Below are positions 18,312-26,480 of a DNA stretch of 53,465 nt, piece after piece. The stretch is taken from contig QJVW01000092.1 in assembly GCA_003235575.1 (NCBI GenBank), forward strand, positions 1 through 53,465, given 5' to 3'. The notes beneath the pieces are model-generated. The model did not search any database. It saw only the letters and a program-made list of their open reading frames with translations, and was not told the origin of the DNA. Both the position numbers and the translations under genes were made by a program. Origin of the DNA: Candidatus Eiseniibacteriota bacterium (GTDB lineage: Bacteria; Eisenbacteria; RBG-16-71-46; SZUA-252). How positions within the stretch are numbered: position 1 is the first letter of the stretch; every line of letters begins with the position of its first letter.

Positions 18312-18847
18312 CAAGAGACTCCTTTCGATCGTGTCAGCGGTTCGGTCGTCCGGGGCGCGAGGCGCGCCGCCAGCGCCGCGATCTCACGCGGGGCCAGCAG
18401 GCGCGGCGCCAGCCGAAAGACCAGGGTTTCTTCCTTTTCGACGTGTAGCCGAAGCAGGTGCCCCAGGTCTTGGATCTGGACCCGGATCTGCTCGGCGCGT
18501 TCGGGCGATGCCGTCTCCTCCAGCAATTCACGCAGCCTCTGGAGCATCTGGCGAAGTTCCCTGTGCTCGGCGGCGAGGGCTTCGATCGAGCCGGCCGCGG
18601 CGGGAAGGGCGGCGAGGAGCGCGGGGTAGAGCACATCGTCTTCGGCGGTCATGTGCGACGCGAATTCCGTCCCCAGCAACGCCAGAACGTCCCGCAGGGT
18701 GCGTTCGTGTTTCGCGGTGGCACGCTTCGATTGCCGGAGCGCCGCCTCGTGGGCGTCCATCTGCTCCAGCACGTGCCGGTGATCGCGTCGCAACCGCCGG
18801 AACAGCGCGTCCGCCCCGACCCGGCTGCCTCGAGTACCCTTCGCCAT
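18311..18847 (-). CDS. Hemerythrin-like (HHE-domain) protein, first gene of the nos operon
   Basis: 178 residues from the ATG at 18847; a GTG at 18898 would add 17 residues and neither start has a clear Shine-Dalgarno. All-helical, with candidate metal ligands spaced as in HHE cation-binding domains: LRRDHRHVLEQMDAHEAAL, ASHMTAEDDVLYPALL, AEHRELRQML and LRLHVEKEETLVFRLAPRLL. No signal peptide, so cytoplasmic. HHE proteins bind di-iron and interact with O2 or NO; relatives (YtfE/RIC, DnrN) repair nitrosatively damaged iron centres. Leading the nos operon suggests NO sensing, scavenging or repair; which one cannot be told. Confidence 0.82.
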   Translation of the reverse strand: MAKGTRGSRVGADALFRRLRRDHRHVLEQMDAHEAALRQSKRATAKHERTLRDVLALLGTEFASHMTAEDDVLYPALLAALPAAAGSIEALAAEHRELRQMLQRLRELLEETASPERAEQIRVQIQDLGHLLRLHVEKEETLVFRLAPRLLAPREIAALAARLAPRTTEPLTRSKGVS

Positions 18848-18954
18848 GATCGGAGTGTCGCTCCGCTCGCCGTCGCGCCCTATGATGGGCGTCAGCACGA
18901 AAGCGCTTTTTTTTGCCTCGCCACGGGAGGGGTATCTAGCGCAGAATCATGAGC

Positions 18955-18983
18955 TTGGGACCGTTCTTCCACCAAGGTACCAT
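18955..18983 (+). promoter_or_regulatory. Predicted promoter of the Crp/Fnr regulator gene
   Basis: TTGGGA at 18955-18960, a 17-bp spacer and TACCAT at 18978-18983, with the start expected near 18990. The -10 overlaps the FNR-like dyad at 18981-18996. An inverted repeat CTTGG-N13-CCAAG (18954-18976) spans the -35 and spacer. Nearby on the plus strand an imperfect GAAA-loop hairpin ends in eight T (18894-18914), a weak terminator candidate that would insulate this promoter. Confidence 0.5.
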
Positions 18984-18996
18984 GATGGAGATCATG
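18981..18996. promoter_or_regulatory. FNR/CRP-type operator dyad between the nos operon and its regulator
   Basis: CATGAT-GGAG-ATCATG is a perfect 6+4+6 palindrome containing the TGAT-N4-ATCA core of FNR/DNR-family sites. It covers the predicted -10/+1 of the regulator gene (23 bp before its start codon), which suggests autorepression. For the divergent nos operon a TAGATA hexamer on the minus strand (18933-18938) would place the dyad centre about 62 bp upstream of its start, the usual class I activation distance. The second part is weaker. Confidence 0.65.
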
Positions 18997-19018
18997 CCGG
19001 ATCGAGCGCAGGGACGCC

Positions 19019-19735
19019 GTGGCTGCTGAAGCGCGCCGCGACCGCATCACGCGGGCCGTGAAGGGGATCCCCATGTTTCGGGGGCTGGCCGACGAGGACC
19101 AGGCCGCCCTGGCGGCCCTGGCCACGCTCAAGCGCTACCGCCGGGGCGAGTTCCTGTGGCGCGCGGGCGATCCGGCGGAACACCTCACGATCATCGTGAG
19201 CGGGCGCGTCAAGATCGTGGGCCACGCCGAAGCGGGCGACGTGATCTTGGAGCTATTCGGGCCGGGAGAGCCCGTCGGCGCGTTCGCCGTCTACAACTAC
19301 ATTCCATACCCGGCGAGCGCCGTCTGCCTGGAGCCCGCCGAGTTGCTGCAGGTGCCTCGGCGGGACTACTTCGAGCTCCTCGACCGACATCCTGAATTCA
19401 CACGCCACCTGATCGGGGAGCTGACCAAGCTGACCGTCGCCCTGACGCGGAAGCTCGAGGAGCGCCGCGGGCAGCGGGTGGAAGTCCGCATCGCGCAATT
19501 GTTCCTGGATCTGGCGGAGCGAATGGGGAGGCAAGTGAAGAACGGCTCCATTGAGATCCCGATCGCGCTCTCGCGCCAGGATGTGGCCGAGTTGGTCGGG
19601 ACGACGACGGAATCGGCCATTCGGGTGCTGGCCCGTTGGGGTCGGGAAGGCGTTCTCGTCAGCGGCGAGAAGCGGTTCGTCCTCCCGTCGCGGGATCGCC
19701 TGCGGGAGATCGCGGAGGGAGACGGGGAGCGATGA
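19019..19735 (+). CDS. Crp/Fnr-family transcriptional regulator
   Basis: 238 residues from a GTG at 19019. An N-terminal cyclic-nucleotide-binding-type effector domain (FRGLADEDQAALAALATLKRYRRGEFLWRAGDPAEHLTIIVSGRVKIVG) is followed by a long dimerisation helix (TRHLIGELTKLTVALTRKLEERR) and a winged helix-turn-helix (IALSRQDVAELVGTTTESAIRVLARWGREGVLVSGEKRFVL). The N-terminal cysteine cluster of FNR is missing, so it is not an FNR-type Fe-S oxygen sensor; a haem/NO sensor like DNR or NnrR is possible. In the recognition helix the FNR Glu209 and Arg213 equivalents are kept and Ser212 is Ile. The neighbouring dyad has a TGA core but ATGAT instead of TTGAT, which fits that change. Confidence 0.9.
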   Translation: MAAEARRDRITRAVKGIPMFRGLADEDQAALAALATLKRYRRGEFLWRAGDPAEHLTIIVSGRVKIVGHAEAGDVILELFGPGEPVGAFAVYNYIPYPASAVCLEPAELLQVPRRDYFELLDRHPEFTRHLIGELTKLTVALTRKLEERRGQRVEVRIAQLFLDLAERMGRQVKNGSIEIPIALSRQDVAELVGTTTESAIRVLARWGREGVLVSGEKRFVLPSRDRLREIAEGDGER

Positions 19736-20892
19736 AACCCGAACTCGTCTACGTCGTTCTCCTCTTCGCGCTCTTCGTCGTGCCGAAGTTCCTTCTCCGG
19801 CTTCGCATTCCGACGGCGATCACCGAGATTTCCCTCGGCGTCGGCGCCGGCCTGGGCCTCGGGTGGTTCCAGCACGACACGACGATCATCCTTCTCGCCT
19901 CGCTCGGCATCATCTCGCTCTTTCTCTTCGCGGGCCTCGAGGTGGACATACGCATTCTGGCGCGGCAGCGAGGGGTGCTCCTCCAGCATCTGCTGCTCCG
20001 GGCCGTGCTCCTGTTCGGCGGAACGTGGCTCGCGGTGTGGGCGCTTGGACTCGGCACACGCAATGCCGTCCTCCTTTCGCTCGCGCTCTTCACTCCATCG
20101 ACCGGGTTCATCCTCAGTTCGCTTCCGTCCCTGAAGTTCACGAAGGACGAGGCGATCTGGGTGAAGACGAAGGCGATTTCGACCGAAATGCTCGCGCTGG
20201 CGGTGCTCTTCGCCGTCACGCAGTCGGCCACGCTGCCGCGGCTGGGGCTCGCCACGCTGGGGCTGGTGGCCGTCATCGCCATTCTGCCGCTGGTCTTCCG
20301 GGGCTTCGCGGCCACCATCGCACGCTACGCGCCCCACTCGGAATTCGCGTTCCTGCTCATGCTGGCGGTCATCTGCGGGTACGCGACGCACGAGTTGGGC
20401 GTCTACTACCTGGTGGGCGCGTTCGTGGTCGGGTGGGCGGCGGGCCGTTTCCGGGAGGGCACACCGAAGGCGGCATCCGAGGAACTGTTCCGGTCGGTGG
20501 AGCTCTTCGCCTCGTTCTTCGTCCCGTTCTACTTCTTCGCGGCCGGGCTCCACCTGAAGGCGGAGAATTTCTCACCGCAGGCGTTGCTGTTCGGCGCGGC
20601 CTTCCTGGCCATCGGCGTGCCGATTCGCGTCTTCTCGGTCGTGGTCCACCGGCGCCTCGTCATCCACGAATCGTCGGCGCAAGGATGGCGCATCGGCCTC
20701 AGCCTTTCCCCGACGCTCGTGTTCTGCCTGGTGCTGGCGGAGATCATGCGCGAGAACCACGGGATCGCTCCCGAGATATACGGCGGCCTGGTCATCTACG
20801 CGCTGGCCTCGTCCCTGGTGCCGGTCCTGCTGCTTCGCGCCCGGCCGCCGGAGAGCGACGCCTCGATCCTCGATCCTCCCGACATCATCTAG
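19732..20892 (+). CDS. CPA2-type cation:proton antiporter (Na_H_Exchanger family)
   Basis: 386 residues with about 11-12 transmembrane segments from LVYVVLLFALFVVPKFLLRL onward. The Na_H_Exchanger pattern is seen in AITEISLGVGAGLGLGWF, LGIISLFLFAGLEVDIRIL, LLSLALFTPSTGFILSSLP and the late GLSLSPTLVFCLVLAEIM. No C-terminal TrkA-N or RCK domain is attached, in contrast to KefB/KefC. Its ATG overlaps the regulator's stop (ATGA, 19732-19735), so the two are translationally coupled. The stop shares CTAG with the convergent ATPase gene. The ion is unknown. Confidence 0.88.
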   Translation: MKPELVYVVLLFALFVVPKFLLRLRIPTAITEISLGVGAGLGLGWFQHDTTIILLASLGIISLFLFAGLEVDIRILARQRGVLLQHLLLRAVLLFGGTWLAVWALGLGTRNAVLLSLALFTPSTGFILSSLPSLKFTKDEAIWVKTKAISTEMLALAVLFAVTQSATLPRLGLATLGLVAVIAILPLVFRGFAATIARYAPHSEFAFLLMLAVICGYATHELGVYYLVGAFVVGWAAGRFREGTPKAASEELFRSVELFASFFVPFYFFAAGLHLKAENFSPQALLFGAAFLAIGVPIRVFSVVVHRRLVIHESSAQGWRIGLSLSPTLVFCLVLAEIMRENHGIAPEIYGGLVIYALASSLVPVLLLRARPPESDASILDPPDII

Positions 20893-22901
20893 GGCAGGTC
20901 GAACTGCGGGTGCGGCTCGCCCAACAGACGGACGCCGTTCGCGATCACGAGCAGCGTGCTCCCCTCGTGTCCCACGACGGCGAGCCAGAGCGGCAGGACG
21001 CCGAGCAGCGTGGTCACGACGAGCAGCCCGATCATGCAGAACGCGAACGTGAGACTCTGGGTGACCACGCGGCGCGCTCGGCGTGCGAGCCAGAGCGAGA
21101 AGGGGATCCCGCGCAGGTCGTCCCGCATGAGCACCACGTCGGCCGTCTCGAGGGCGACGTCGGTCCCCGCGCCGCCCATCGCGATGCCCACCGAGGCGGC
21201 GGCGAGCGCGGGCGCGTCGTTGACGCCATCGCCCACCATGGCGACCACGGGATAGGTCCGCTTCATGTCACGCAGGATCGAGACCTTCTCGTCGGGGAGC
21301 AGCCCGGCGTGCACCACGTCGGCGCCCACCTGCTGGCCGATCGAGGTGGCGATCGCCTGGTGATCCCCGGTCAGGATGGCCAGGTGCTGCACGCCCTGGC
21401 GACGGCAGGCCTCCAGCGCGGCGCGGGCATCGGGTCGAACGACGTCGGCGACGCCGAGAACGCCTGAGGCCACGGCATCGCCCGGCAGGATGCCATCGGG
21501 TCCCGTCACACGCGCGCCAGGCGGGTCGCCGTCCCCGCCGTTTCCCTGGTGGCGAACCACGACGAGCAGCGCCGTCGTGCCCCCTTCGCGCAGATCCCGC
21601 GTCGTCGCGAGGAGGTTTCCGGAAAGGGCGACCTCGTGGCGGGCGAAGAGCGGTTCCCGCCCGATGCCGACCCAGTAGCCGCCCGAATGTCCGTGAACGC
21701 CCTCGCCGCTGTGGCTCTCGAACTCACTCACGTCGAGGAGCGGGATTCCTCGGCGCTCCGCCTCGACGCGCACGGCGCGCGCCGTGTGGTGCTCGCTGCG
21801 GGCCGCGACCGAGGCGGCCAGGCGGAGGAGGGCGTCCTCGTCGAGCGTTCCATCCACGGGGCGCGCGGCCGTGAACGTCGGCTTCCCCTCCGTGACCGTT
21901 CCCGTCTTGTCCAGGGCCAGGGCCACGACGTCGCCCAGCCGTTCCAGATGGACGCTCCCCTTGAACAGGACGCCGTGCCGGGCGGCGTGGGTGATCGCCG
22001 ACAGCAGCGCCGCCGGGGTGGCCACCACCACCGCACACGGCGAAGCGGCCACGAGGAGCACGAGGCCGCGGTACCATGCCGCGTCCCAGCCGGCGCCGAG
22101 GAACACGAGGGGAATGATCGCGGCGACGGCCGCGGCGCCGAACACTCCGATCACGTACGGTCGCTGCCAGCGCTCCACGAACCGCTCGGTGGTCGACTTC
22201 ATGCGGCCGGCCTCTTGCACCATCCGGACGATCTTGGAAAGGGTCGTCTCGTCGGAGGTCTTCGTGACGCGCGCGAGCGGCGCGCCGTGCAGGTTGACCG
22301 TTCCCGCGAATACGGTGTCGCCGGGGCGCTTCGTGAGGGGCTCGGCCTCGCCGGTCAGGGTCGCTTCATCCGCGGCGGTTTCGCCCTCCACGATCAACCC
22401 GTCGACGGCGAAGCGCTCACCGGGGAAGGTGCGGACCAGGGCTCCCACCTCGATCTCCTCGATCGGCAGCCTAGTTTCGACGCCGTCGCGAAGCACCGTC
22501 GCGGTGTCGGGGCGCAGCGCGACGAGCGACTCGATGGAACGGGCGGTTCGCTCCATCGTGTAGCCCTCGAGCGCGCCGCTGAGCGAGAAGAGGAAGAGCA
22601 GGATCGCCCCTTCGCCCCAGTGGCCGAGCGCGGCGGAGCCGGCCGCCGCGGCGATCATCAGGAGATTGATGTCGAGTTGGCGGCGAAGGAGGTTGGCCAC
22701 CAGCTCCCGGACCGGCCCCCAGCCGCCGGTGACGTACGAGATGACGTAGAGGGGGATGCGCCACGCGGGGTCCGGAGCCCAGCGACCGACGGCGGCGCCC
22801 GCGAGGCCGGTCAGGGCGCACGCCGCGGTGAGCGCCATGGCGCCGTGGGCGGAAGACGCCGACGAGGGCCCGCTCGAGGCTGGGGCTCCGGAGCCGGTCA
22901 C
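20889..22901 (-). CDS. P1B-4-type heavy-metal-exporting ATPase (Co/Fe/Zn/Cd class)
   Basis: 670 residues from a GTG that overlaps the aconitase stop (GTGA, 22898-22901). It has the actuator [13 protein letters not shown], the transmembrane metal motif [11 protein letters not shown] (near residue 285), the phosphorylation site [13 protein letters not shown] (near 327), hinge [22 protein letters not shown] and the last-helix motif [20 protein letters not shown] combined with HEGST is diagnostic of the P1B-4 group, whose members export Co2+, Fe2+ or Zn2+ (CoaT, PfeT, CtpD). No N-terminal CxxC or HMA metal-binding domain is present, as usual for that group. Coupling to aconitase favours iron or cobalt, by inference. 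Confidence 0.9.
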   Translation of the reverse strand: MTGSGAPASSGPSSASSAHGAMALTAACALTGLAGAAVGRWAPDPAWRIPLYVISYVTGGWGPVRELVANLLRRQLDINLLMIAAAAGSAALGHWGEGAILLFLFSLSGALEGYTMERTARSIESLVALRPDTATVLRDGVETRLPIEEIEVGALVRTFPGERFAVDGLIVEGETAADEATLTGEAEPLTKRPGDTVFAGTVNLHGAPLARVTKTSDETTLSKIVRMVQEAGRMKSTTERFVERWQRPYVIGVFGAAAVAAIIPLVFLGAGWDAAWYRGLVLLVAASPCAVVVATPAALLSAITHAARHGVLFKGSVHLERLGDVVALALDKTGTVTEGKPTFTAARPVDGTLDEDALLRLAASVAARSEHHTARAVRVEAERRGIPLLDVSEFESHSGEGVHGHSGGYWVGIGREPLFARHEVALSGNLLATTRDLREGGTTALLVVVRHQGNGGDGDPPGARVTGPDGILPGDAVASGVLGVADVVRPDARAALEACRRQGVQHLAILTGDHQAIATSIGQQVGADVVHAGLLPDEKVSILRDMKRTYPVVAMVGDGVNDAPALAAASVGIAMGGAGTDVALETADVVLMRDDLRGIPFSLWLARRARRVVTQSLTFAFCMIGLLVVTTLLGVLPLWLAVVGHEGSTLLVIANGVRLLGEPHPQFDLP

Positions 22902-25648
22902 CGGCCGGCCGCTCCTACGAGCCTCCTCAGGACGTAGGGGAGGATGCCGCCGTGCTCGTAGTAGTGGACTTCCTGGGGCGTGTCGAGCCGCACCCGCGCG
23001 CGGAAGGATCGGGTTCGATCGCCGTGGACGGTGACGCCGATCTCCGCGCTCCGCGAGGCGCCCGCGGCCAGGAGCGGCGCGATGTCCTCGATGTCGAACC
23101 GTTCCGCGCCCGTGATCCCGTGCGATTCGGCGGTCTCCCCGGGCAGGAACTGAAGCGGCAGGATGCCCATGCCGATCAGATTGCTTCGATGGATTCGCTC
23201 GTACGACTCGGCGATCACGGCGCGCACCCCCAGCAGCTTCGGCCCCTTCGCCGCCCAGTCGCGGGACGAGCCGGAACCGTATTCCTTCCCCGCGATGACG
23301 ATCGTGGGCACGCCGTCGGCCAGGTAGCGCATCGCCGCGTCGTAGATCGGAAGCGTCTCGCCGCTCGGGTGGTGCATCGTGAACCCGCCCTCGACGCCGG
23401 GCACCATTCGATTGCGGATGCGAATGTTGGCGAACGTGCCGCGAACCATGACCTCGTGGTTTCCGCGTCGCGAGCCGTAGGAGTTGTAATCGGCCCGCTC
23501 GACGCCGTGCGACTCAAGGTAGAGGCCCGCGGGGCTCCCGCGCTTGATCGCGCCCGCGGGGGAAATGTGATCCGTGGTGATGCTGTCGCCTAGAAGCGCC
23601 AGCGCGCGCGCCCCCACGATGTCCGCGACGGGTTCGGGCGTCAGCGACATGCCGTCGAAATAGGGCGGCCGCTTGACGTAGGTCGAGGCGTCGTCCCACG
23701 CGTAGCGATCCCCCTGGGGAACCGGCAGGGCGCGCCAGGTCTCGTCGCCCGCGTAGACGTCCCGGTACGTCTCTTGAAAGGTCTTCGATTGCACCGCCGC
23801 GGCGACGGCATCCTGGATTTCCCGCTGGGTCGGCCAGAGGTCGCGAAGGTAGACGGGCGCTCCGTCGGAGCCGGTCGCGAGCGGCTCGCGCGTGAGATCG
23901 ATGTCCACGCGGCCTGCCAGCGCGTACGCCACGACCAGAGGGGGAGAGGCGAGGTAGTTTGCGCGCACTTCCGGATGGACACGCCCCTCGAAGTTCCGAT
24001 TGCCGCTCAGCACGGACGCCACGACGAGCCCTGCGGCGTCGATCGCCTCCGTGATCGGCGGCGGGAGCGGTCCGCTGTTTCCGATGCACGTGGTGCAGCC
24101 GTAGCCGACCGTGAAGAATCCGAGCGCCTCCAGATGCGGCGTGAGACCGGCGAGGCGCAGATACTCCGTCACCACCTTGGATCCCGGGGCCAGGCTCGTC
24201 TTCACCCACGGCTTGCTCTTCAACCCGCGCTCGACGGCCCGTTTCGCGACCAGCCCTGCGGCGACCATCACCGACGGATTCGACGTGTTGGTGCACGACG
24301 TGATCGCGGCGATCACGACGGCGCCGTCCTCCAGAGGGAATGACTCGCCCTTCATCGAGACGGCGGGCGCCCGGGTCGCGACGGCCCCGTCGCCGCCCTC
24401 GTTCTCCCAGCGACGCGCCGCGTCGCCCGTCGCCGGCTTCGCGGCCGCGCCGCGCAGCGCGGGGAGCGCCGTGACGAACCCGGGCTTCACGCCGGCGAGG
24501 GGGAGCCGATCTTGGGGCCGCTTGGGTCCCGCCATGCTCGGGACCACGTCGCCGAGATCGAGGCTTAGGCTGTCCGAGTACGAGGCGTCCGGCGTTTCGG
24601 CGGTGTGGAAGAGGCCCTGTTCCTTGGCGTACGCCTCGACCAGCGCGACCTGCTCCTCGGATCGGCCGGTGAATCGCAGGTAGCGAAGCGTCTCCGCGTC
24701 GATGGGGAAGATGCCGCAGGTGGCGCCGTATTCGGGAGCCATGTTGGCGATCGTCGCTCGGTCCGCGACCGGCAGGCCCTCGAGGCCGGGGCCGTAGAAT
24801 TCCACGAACTTGCCCACGACGCCCCGCGCACGCAGCATCTCGGTCACGGTCAACACGAGATCCGTGGCCGTCGCGCCCTCGGGCAAGGAACCCGTGAGGC
24901 GGAAGCCGACGACGTGCGGGACGAGCATCGACACCGGCTGGCCCAAGAGCGCCGCCTCGGCCTCGATGCCGCCCACGCCCCAACCGAGCACGCCGAGGCC
25001 GTTGATCATCGTCGTATGCGAATCGGTTCCGATCAGCGTGTCGGGATAGGCCGTCGGCGCCGCGCCGTCGCTGAGGAAGACGACCCGCGCCAGGTATTCG
25101 AGGTTCACCTGGTGGACGATGCCGGTGGACGGAGGCACGACGCGAAAGTCGCGGAAGGCGGATTGCCCCCAGCGCAGGAACAGATACCGCTCGCGGTTCC
25201 GCTCGAATTCCTTCTTCGCGTTCAGAAGGAGCGCGGCGGAGGAACCGTATTCGTCGACCTGCACGGAGTGATCGATCACCAGCTCCGCCGGCTGGAGCGG
25301 ATTGATCCGCGCCGGGTCCCCGCCCAAGGTCGCCATCGCGTCGCGCATGGCGGCGAGATCGACGACGGCCGGAACGCCGGTGAAGTCTTGAAGCAGCACG
25401 CGGCTCGGCGTGAATGCGATTTCCCGGTCGGGTTCGGCGGTCGGATTCCAGCGCGCCACGGCATCCACGTCTTCCGCGCGCACGGTCGCGCCGTCTTCGG
25501 TGCGCAGCAGGTTTTCGAGAAGGATCTTCAAGCTGAAGGGGAGTCGCTCGATCGAGTGGCCCGCCTTCGCGAGGGCGTCCAGTCGGTAGAGCGCGATATC
25601 GCGCCCGCCGACGCGGAACGCGCCGCGAGCGCCGAAGGAATTGGGCAT
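22898..25648 (-). CDS. acnA: Aconitate hydratase A
   Basis: 916 residues, the AcnA/IRP1 architecture. It isomerises citrate to isocitrate in the TCA cycle with a [4Fe-4S] cluster. Landmarks are [66 protein letters not shown], the cluster cysteines [13 protein letters not shown] (near 451) and [14 protein letters not shown] (near 518 and 521), and the swivelling domain with [22 protein letters not shown]-like and [13 protein letters not shown] motifs. GGAG lies 7 nt before the ATG, and a promoter with TATGAT is found upstream. Full length and intact. A metal-export ATPase is translationally coupled behind it. Confidence 0.97.
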   Translation of the reverse strand: MPNSFGARGAFRVGGRDIALYRLDALAKAGHSIERLPFSLKILLENLLRTEDGATVRAEDVDAVARWNPTAEPDREIAFTPSRVLLQDFTGVPAVVDLAAMRDAMATLGGDPARINPLQPAELVIDHSVQVDEYGSSAALLLNAKKEFERNRERYLFLRWGQSAFRDFRVVPPSTGIVHQVNLEYLARVVFLSDGAAPTAYPDTLIGTDSHTTMINGLGVLGWGVGGIEAEAALLGQPVSMLVPHVVGFRLTGSLPEGATATDLVLTVTEMLRARGVVGKFVEFYGPGLEGLPVADRATIANMAPEYGATCGIFPIDAETLRYLRFTGRSEEQVALVEAYAKEQGLFHTAETPDASYSDSLSLDLGDVVPSMAGPKRPQDRLPLAGVKPGFVTALPALRGAAAKPATGDAARRWENEGGDGAVATRAPAVSMKGESFPLEDGAVVIAAITSCTNTSNPSVMVAAGLVAKRAVERGLKSKPWVKTSLAPGSKVVTEYLRLAGLTPHLEALGFFTVGYGCTTCIGNSGPLPPPITEAIDAAGLVVASVLSGNRNFEGRVHPEVRANYLASPPLVVAYALAGRVDIDLTREPLATGSDGAPVYLRDLWPTQREIQDAVAAAVQSKTFQETYRDVYAGDETWRALPVPQGDRYAWDDASTYVKRPPYFDGMSLTPEPVADIVGARALALLGDSITTDHISPAGAIKRGSPAGLYLESHGVERADYNSYGSRRGNHEVMVRGTFANIRIRNRMVPGVEGGFTMHHPSGETLPIYDAAMRYLADGVPTIVIAGKEYGSGSSRDWAAKGPKLLGVRAVIAESYERIHRSNLIGMGILPLQFLPGETAESHGITGAERFDIEDIAPLLAAGASRSAEIGVTVHGDRTRSFRARVRLDTPQEVHYYEHGGILPYVLRRLVGAAGR

Positions 25649-25710
25649 GGATGGTCTCCGTTTGCCGCGACATGAAGTGCGGGTTGGGGAATGGTCACGT
25701 TCGCTTTGCC

Positions 25711-25738
25711 ATCATACGGCATGGGCGGCTTCGGACAA
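25711..25738 (-). promoter_or_regulatory. Predicted aconitase promoter
   Basis: On the minus strand: TTGTCC (25733-25738), a 16-bp spacer and TATGAT (25711-25716). The start would fall near 25704, leaving a leader of about 55 nt that includes the GGAG. Confidence 0.5.
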
Positions 25739-25770
25739 AACGGCGTCGCCCGCGCCGTCGCCGCGTCGAA

Positions 25771-25799
25771 TTGAACTGCCTGGCGCCGGCCGGTGCCGT
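25771..25799 (+). promoter_or_regulatory. Weak candidate promoter of the VTT-domain gene
   Basis: TTGAAC (25771-25776), 17 bp, TGCCGT (25794-25799). The start would lie near 25806, only about 5 nt before the ATG at 25811, and no Shine-Dalgarno is seen. Confidence 0.3.
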
Positions 25800-25810
25800 A
25801 GAGTGCCCCC

Positions 25811-26440
25811 ATGAACCGGCCGCCGAAGACGTCGCCCGACGGGGCGATGACATCCGCTCCACCGCGACGCACGTGGTGGATCGCGGGGCTCGTCGTCGCG
25901 GGCCTGGCGGTCGCGGGTTGGGGCGCGGCGCAGTGGCTGGGTCCGTACTTCACGCGCGCACGGCTGGAAACGTGGGTCGAGGCGGCGGGGGCCTGGGGGC
26001 CGCTCTTGCTGCTGGGCGCCCAGGCGGCGCAGATTCTCGTCGCGCCGATCCCGGGGGTCTTCGTCCCGATCCTCGCGGGGGTGCTCTACGGACCGATCCT
26101 GGGTCCGCTCGTCACGATGGGGGGAACCCTGCTCGGATCCACCGCGGCGTACTGGATCGGCCGCAGCGCGGGGCGCGCGGTCGCGGAGCGTTGGCTGGGC
26201 GCGTCGGCGCTCGACCAGGCGCACGGCATGCTTCAGGGGAAGCGGTGGCTGGCCCTGGCCGCGATGTTCCTCGTTCCCTTCTCGCCGGCCGATGCCCTTT
26301 GCTTCATGGCCGGAATTATCGGGATGGCCTGGGCCCCGTTCGGCGCCGCCGTGCTGATCGGAAGGCTACCGAAGGACATTCTGATCGCGGCCGGCGCCGC
26401 GATGGGCTGGGAACGCTTCGGGCTCGGCCTGGGCATGTAG
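25811..26440 (+). CDS. VTT-domain (TVP38/TMEM64-like) membrane protein
   Basis: 209 residues. After a short basic start and a first transmembrane helix (WWIAGLVVAGLAVAGWGAAQWLG) comes the VTT (SNARE-associated Golgi/DedA-superfamily) core. It has APIPGVFVPILAGVLYGPILGPLVTMGGTLLGSTAAYWIGRSAGRAVAERWLG with the two glycine-rich helices, and MFLVPFSPADALCFMAGIIGMAWAPFGAAVLIGRLPKDILIAAGAAMG with a PxSP-type re-entrant motif and R-x-P. Members of this superfamily include lipid scramblases and undecaprenyl-phosphate flippases; the substrate here is unknown. No operon partner is evident; a DedA paralogue lies at 41802. Confidence 0.85.
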   Translation: MNRPPKTSPDGAMTSAPPRRTWWIAGLVVAGLAVAGWGAAQWLGPYFTRARLETWVEAAGAWGPLLLLGAQAAQILVAPIPGVFVPILAGVLYGPILGPLVTMGGTLLGSTAAYWIGRSAGRAVAERWLGASALDQAHGMLQGKRWLALAAMFLVPFSPADALCFMAGIIGMAWAPFGAAVLIGRLPKDILIAAGAAMGWERFGLGLGM

Positions 26441-26480
26441 CCCCGCCGAGCCCGATGATCCCATAGCGAATCGGGGTCGT

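Noticed and set aside
18894-18914. Terminator between the hemerythrin gene and the regulator (imperfect GAAA-loop hairpin plus eight T on the plus strand)
   Set aside because: The stem is only 5 bp with an A-C mismatch and no plus-strand gene ends there. It may insulate the regulator promoter, but it is too weak to call as a feature.
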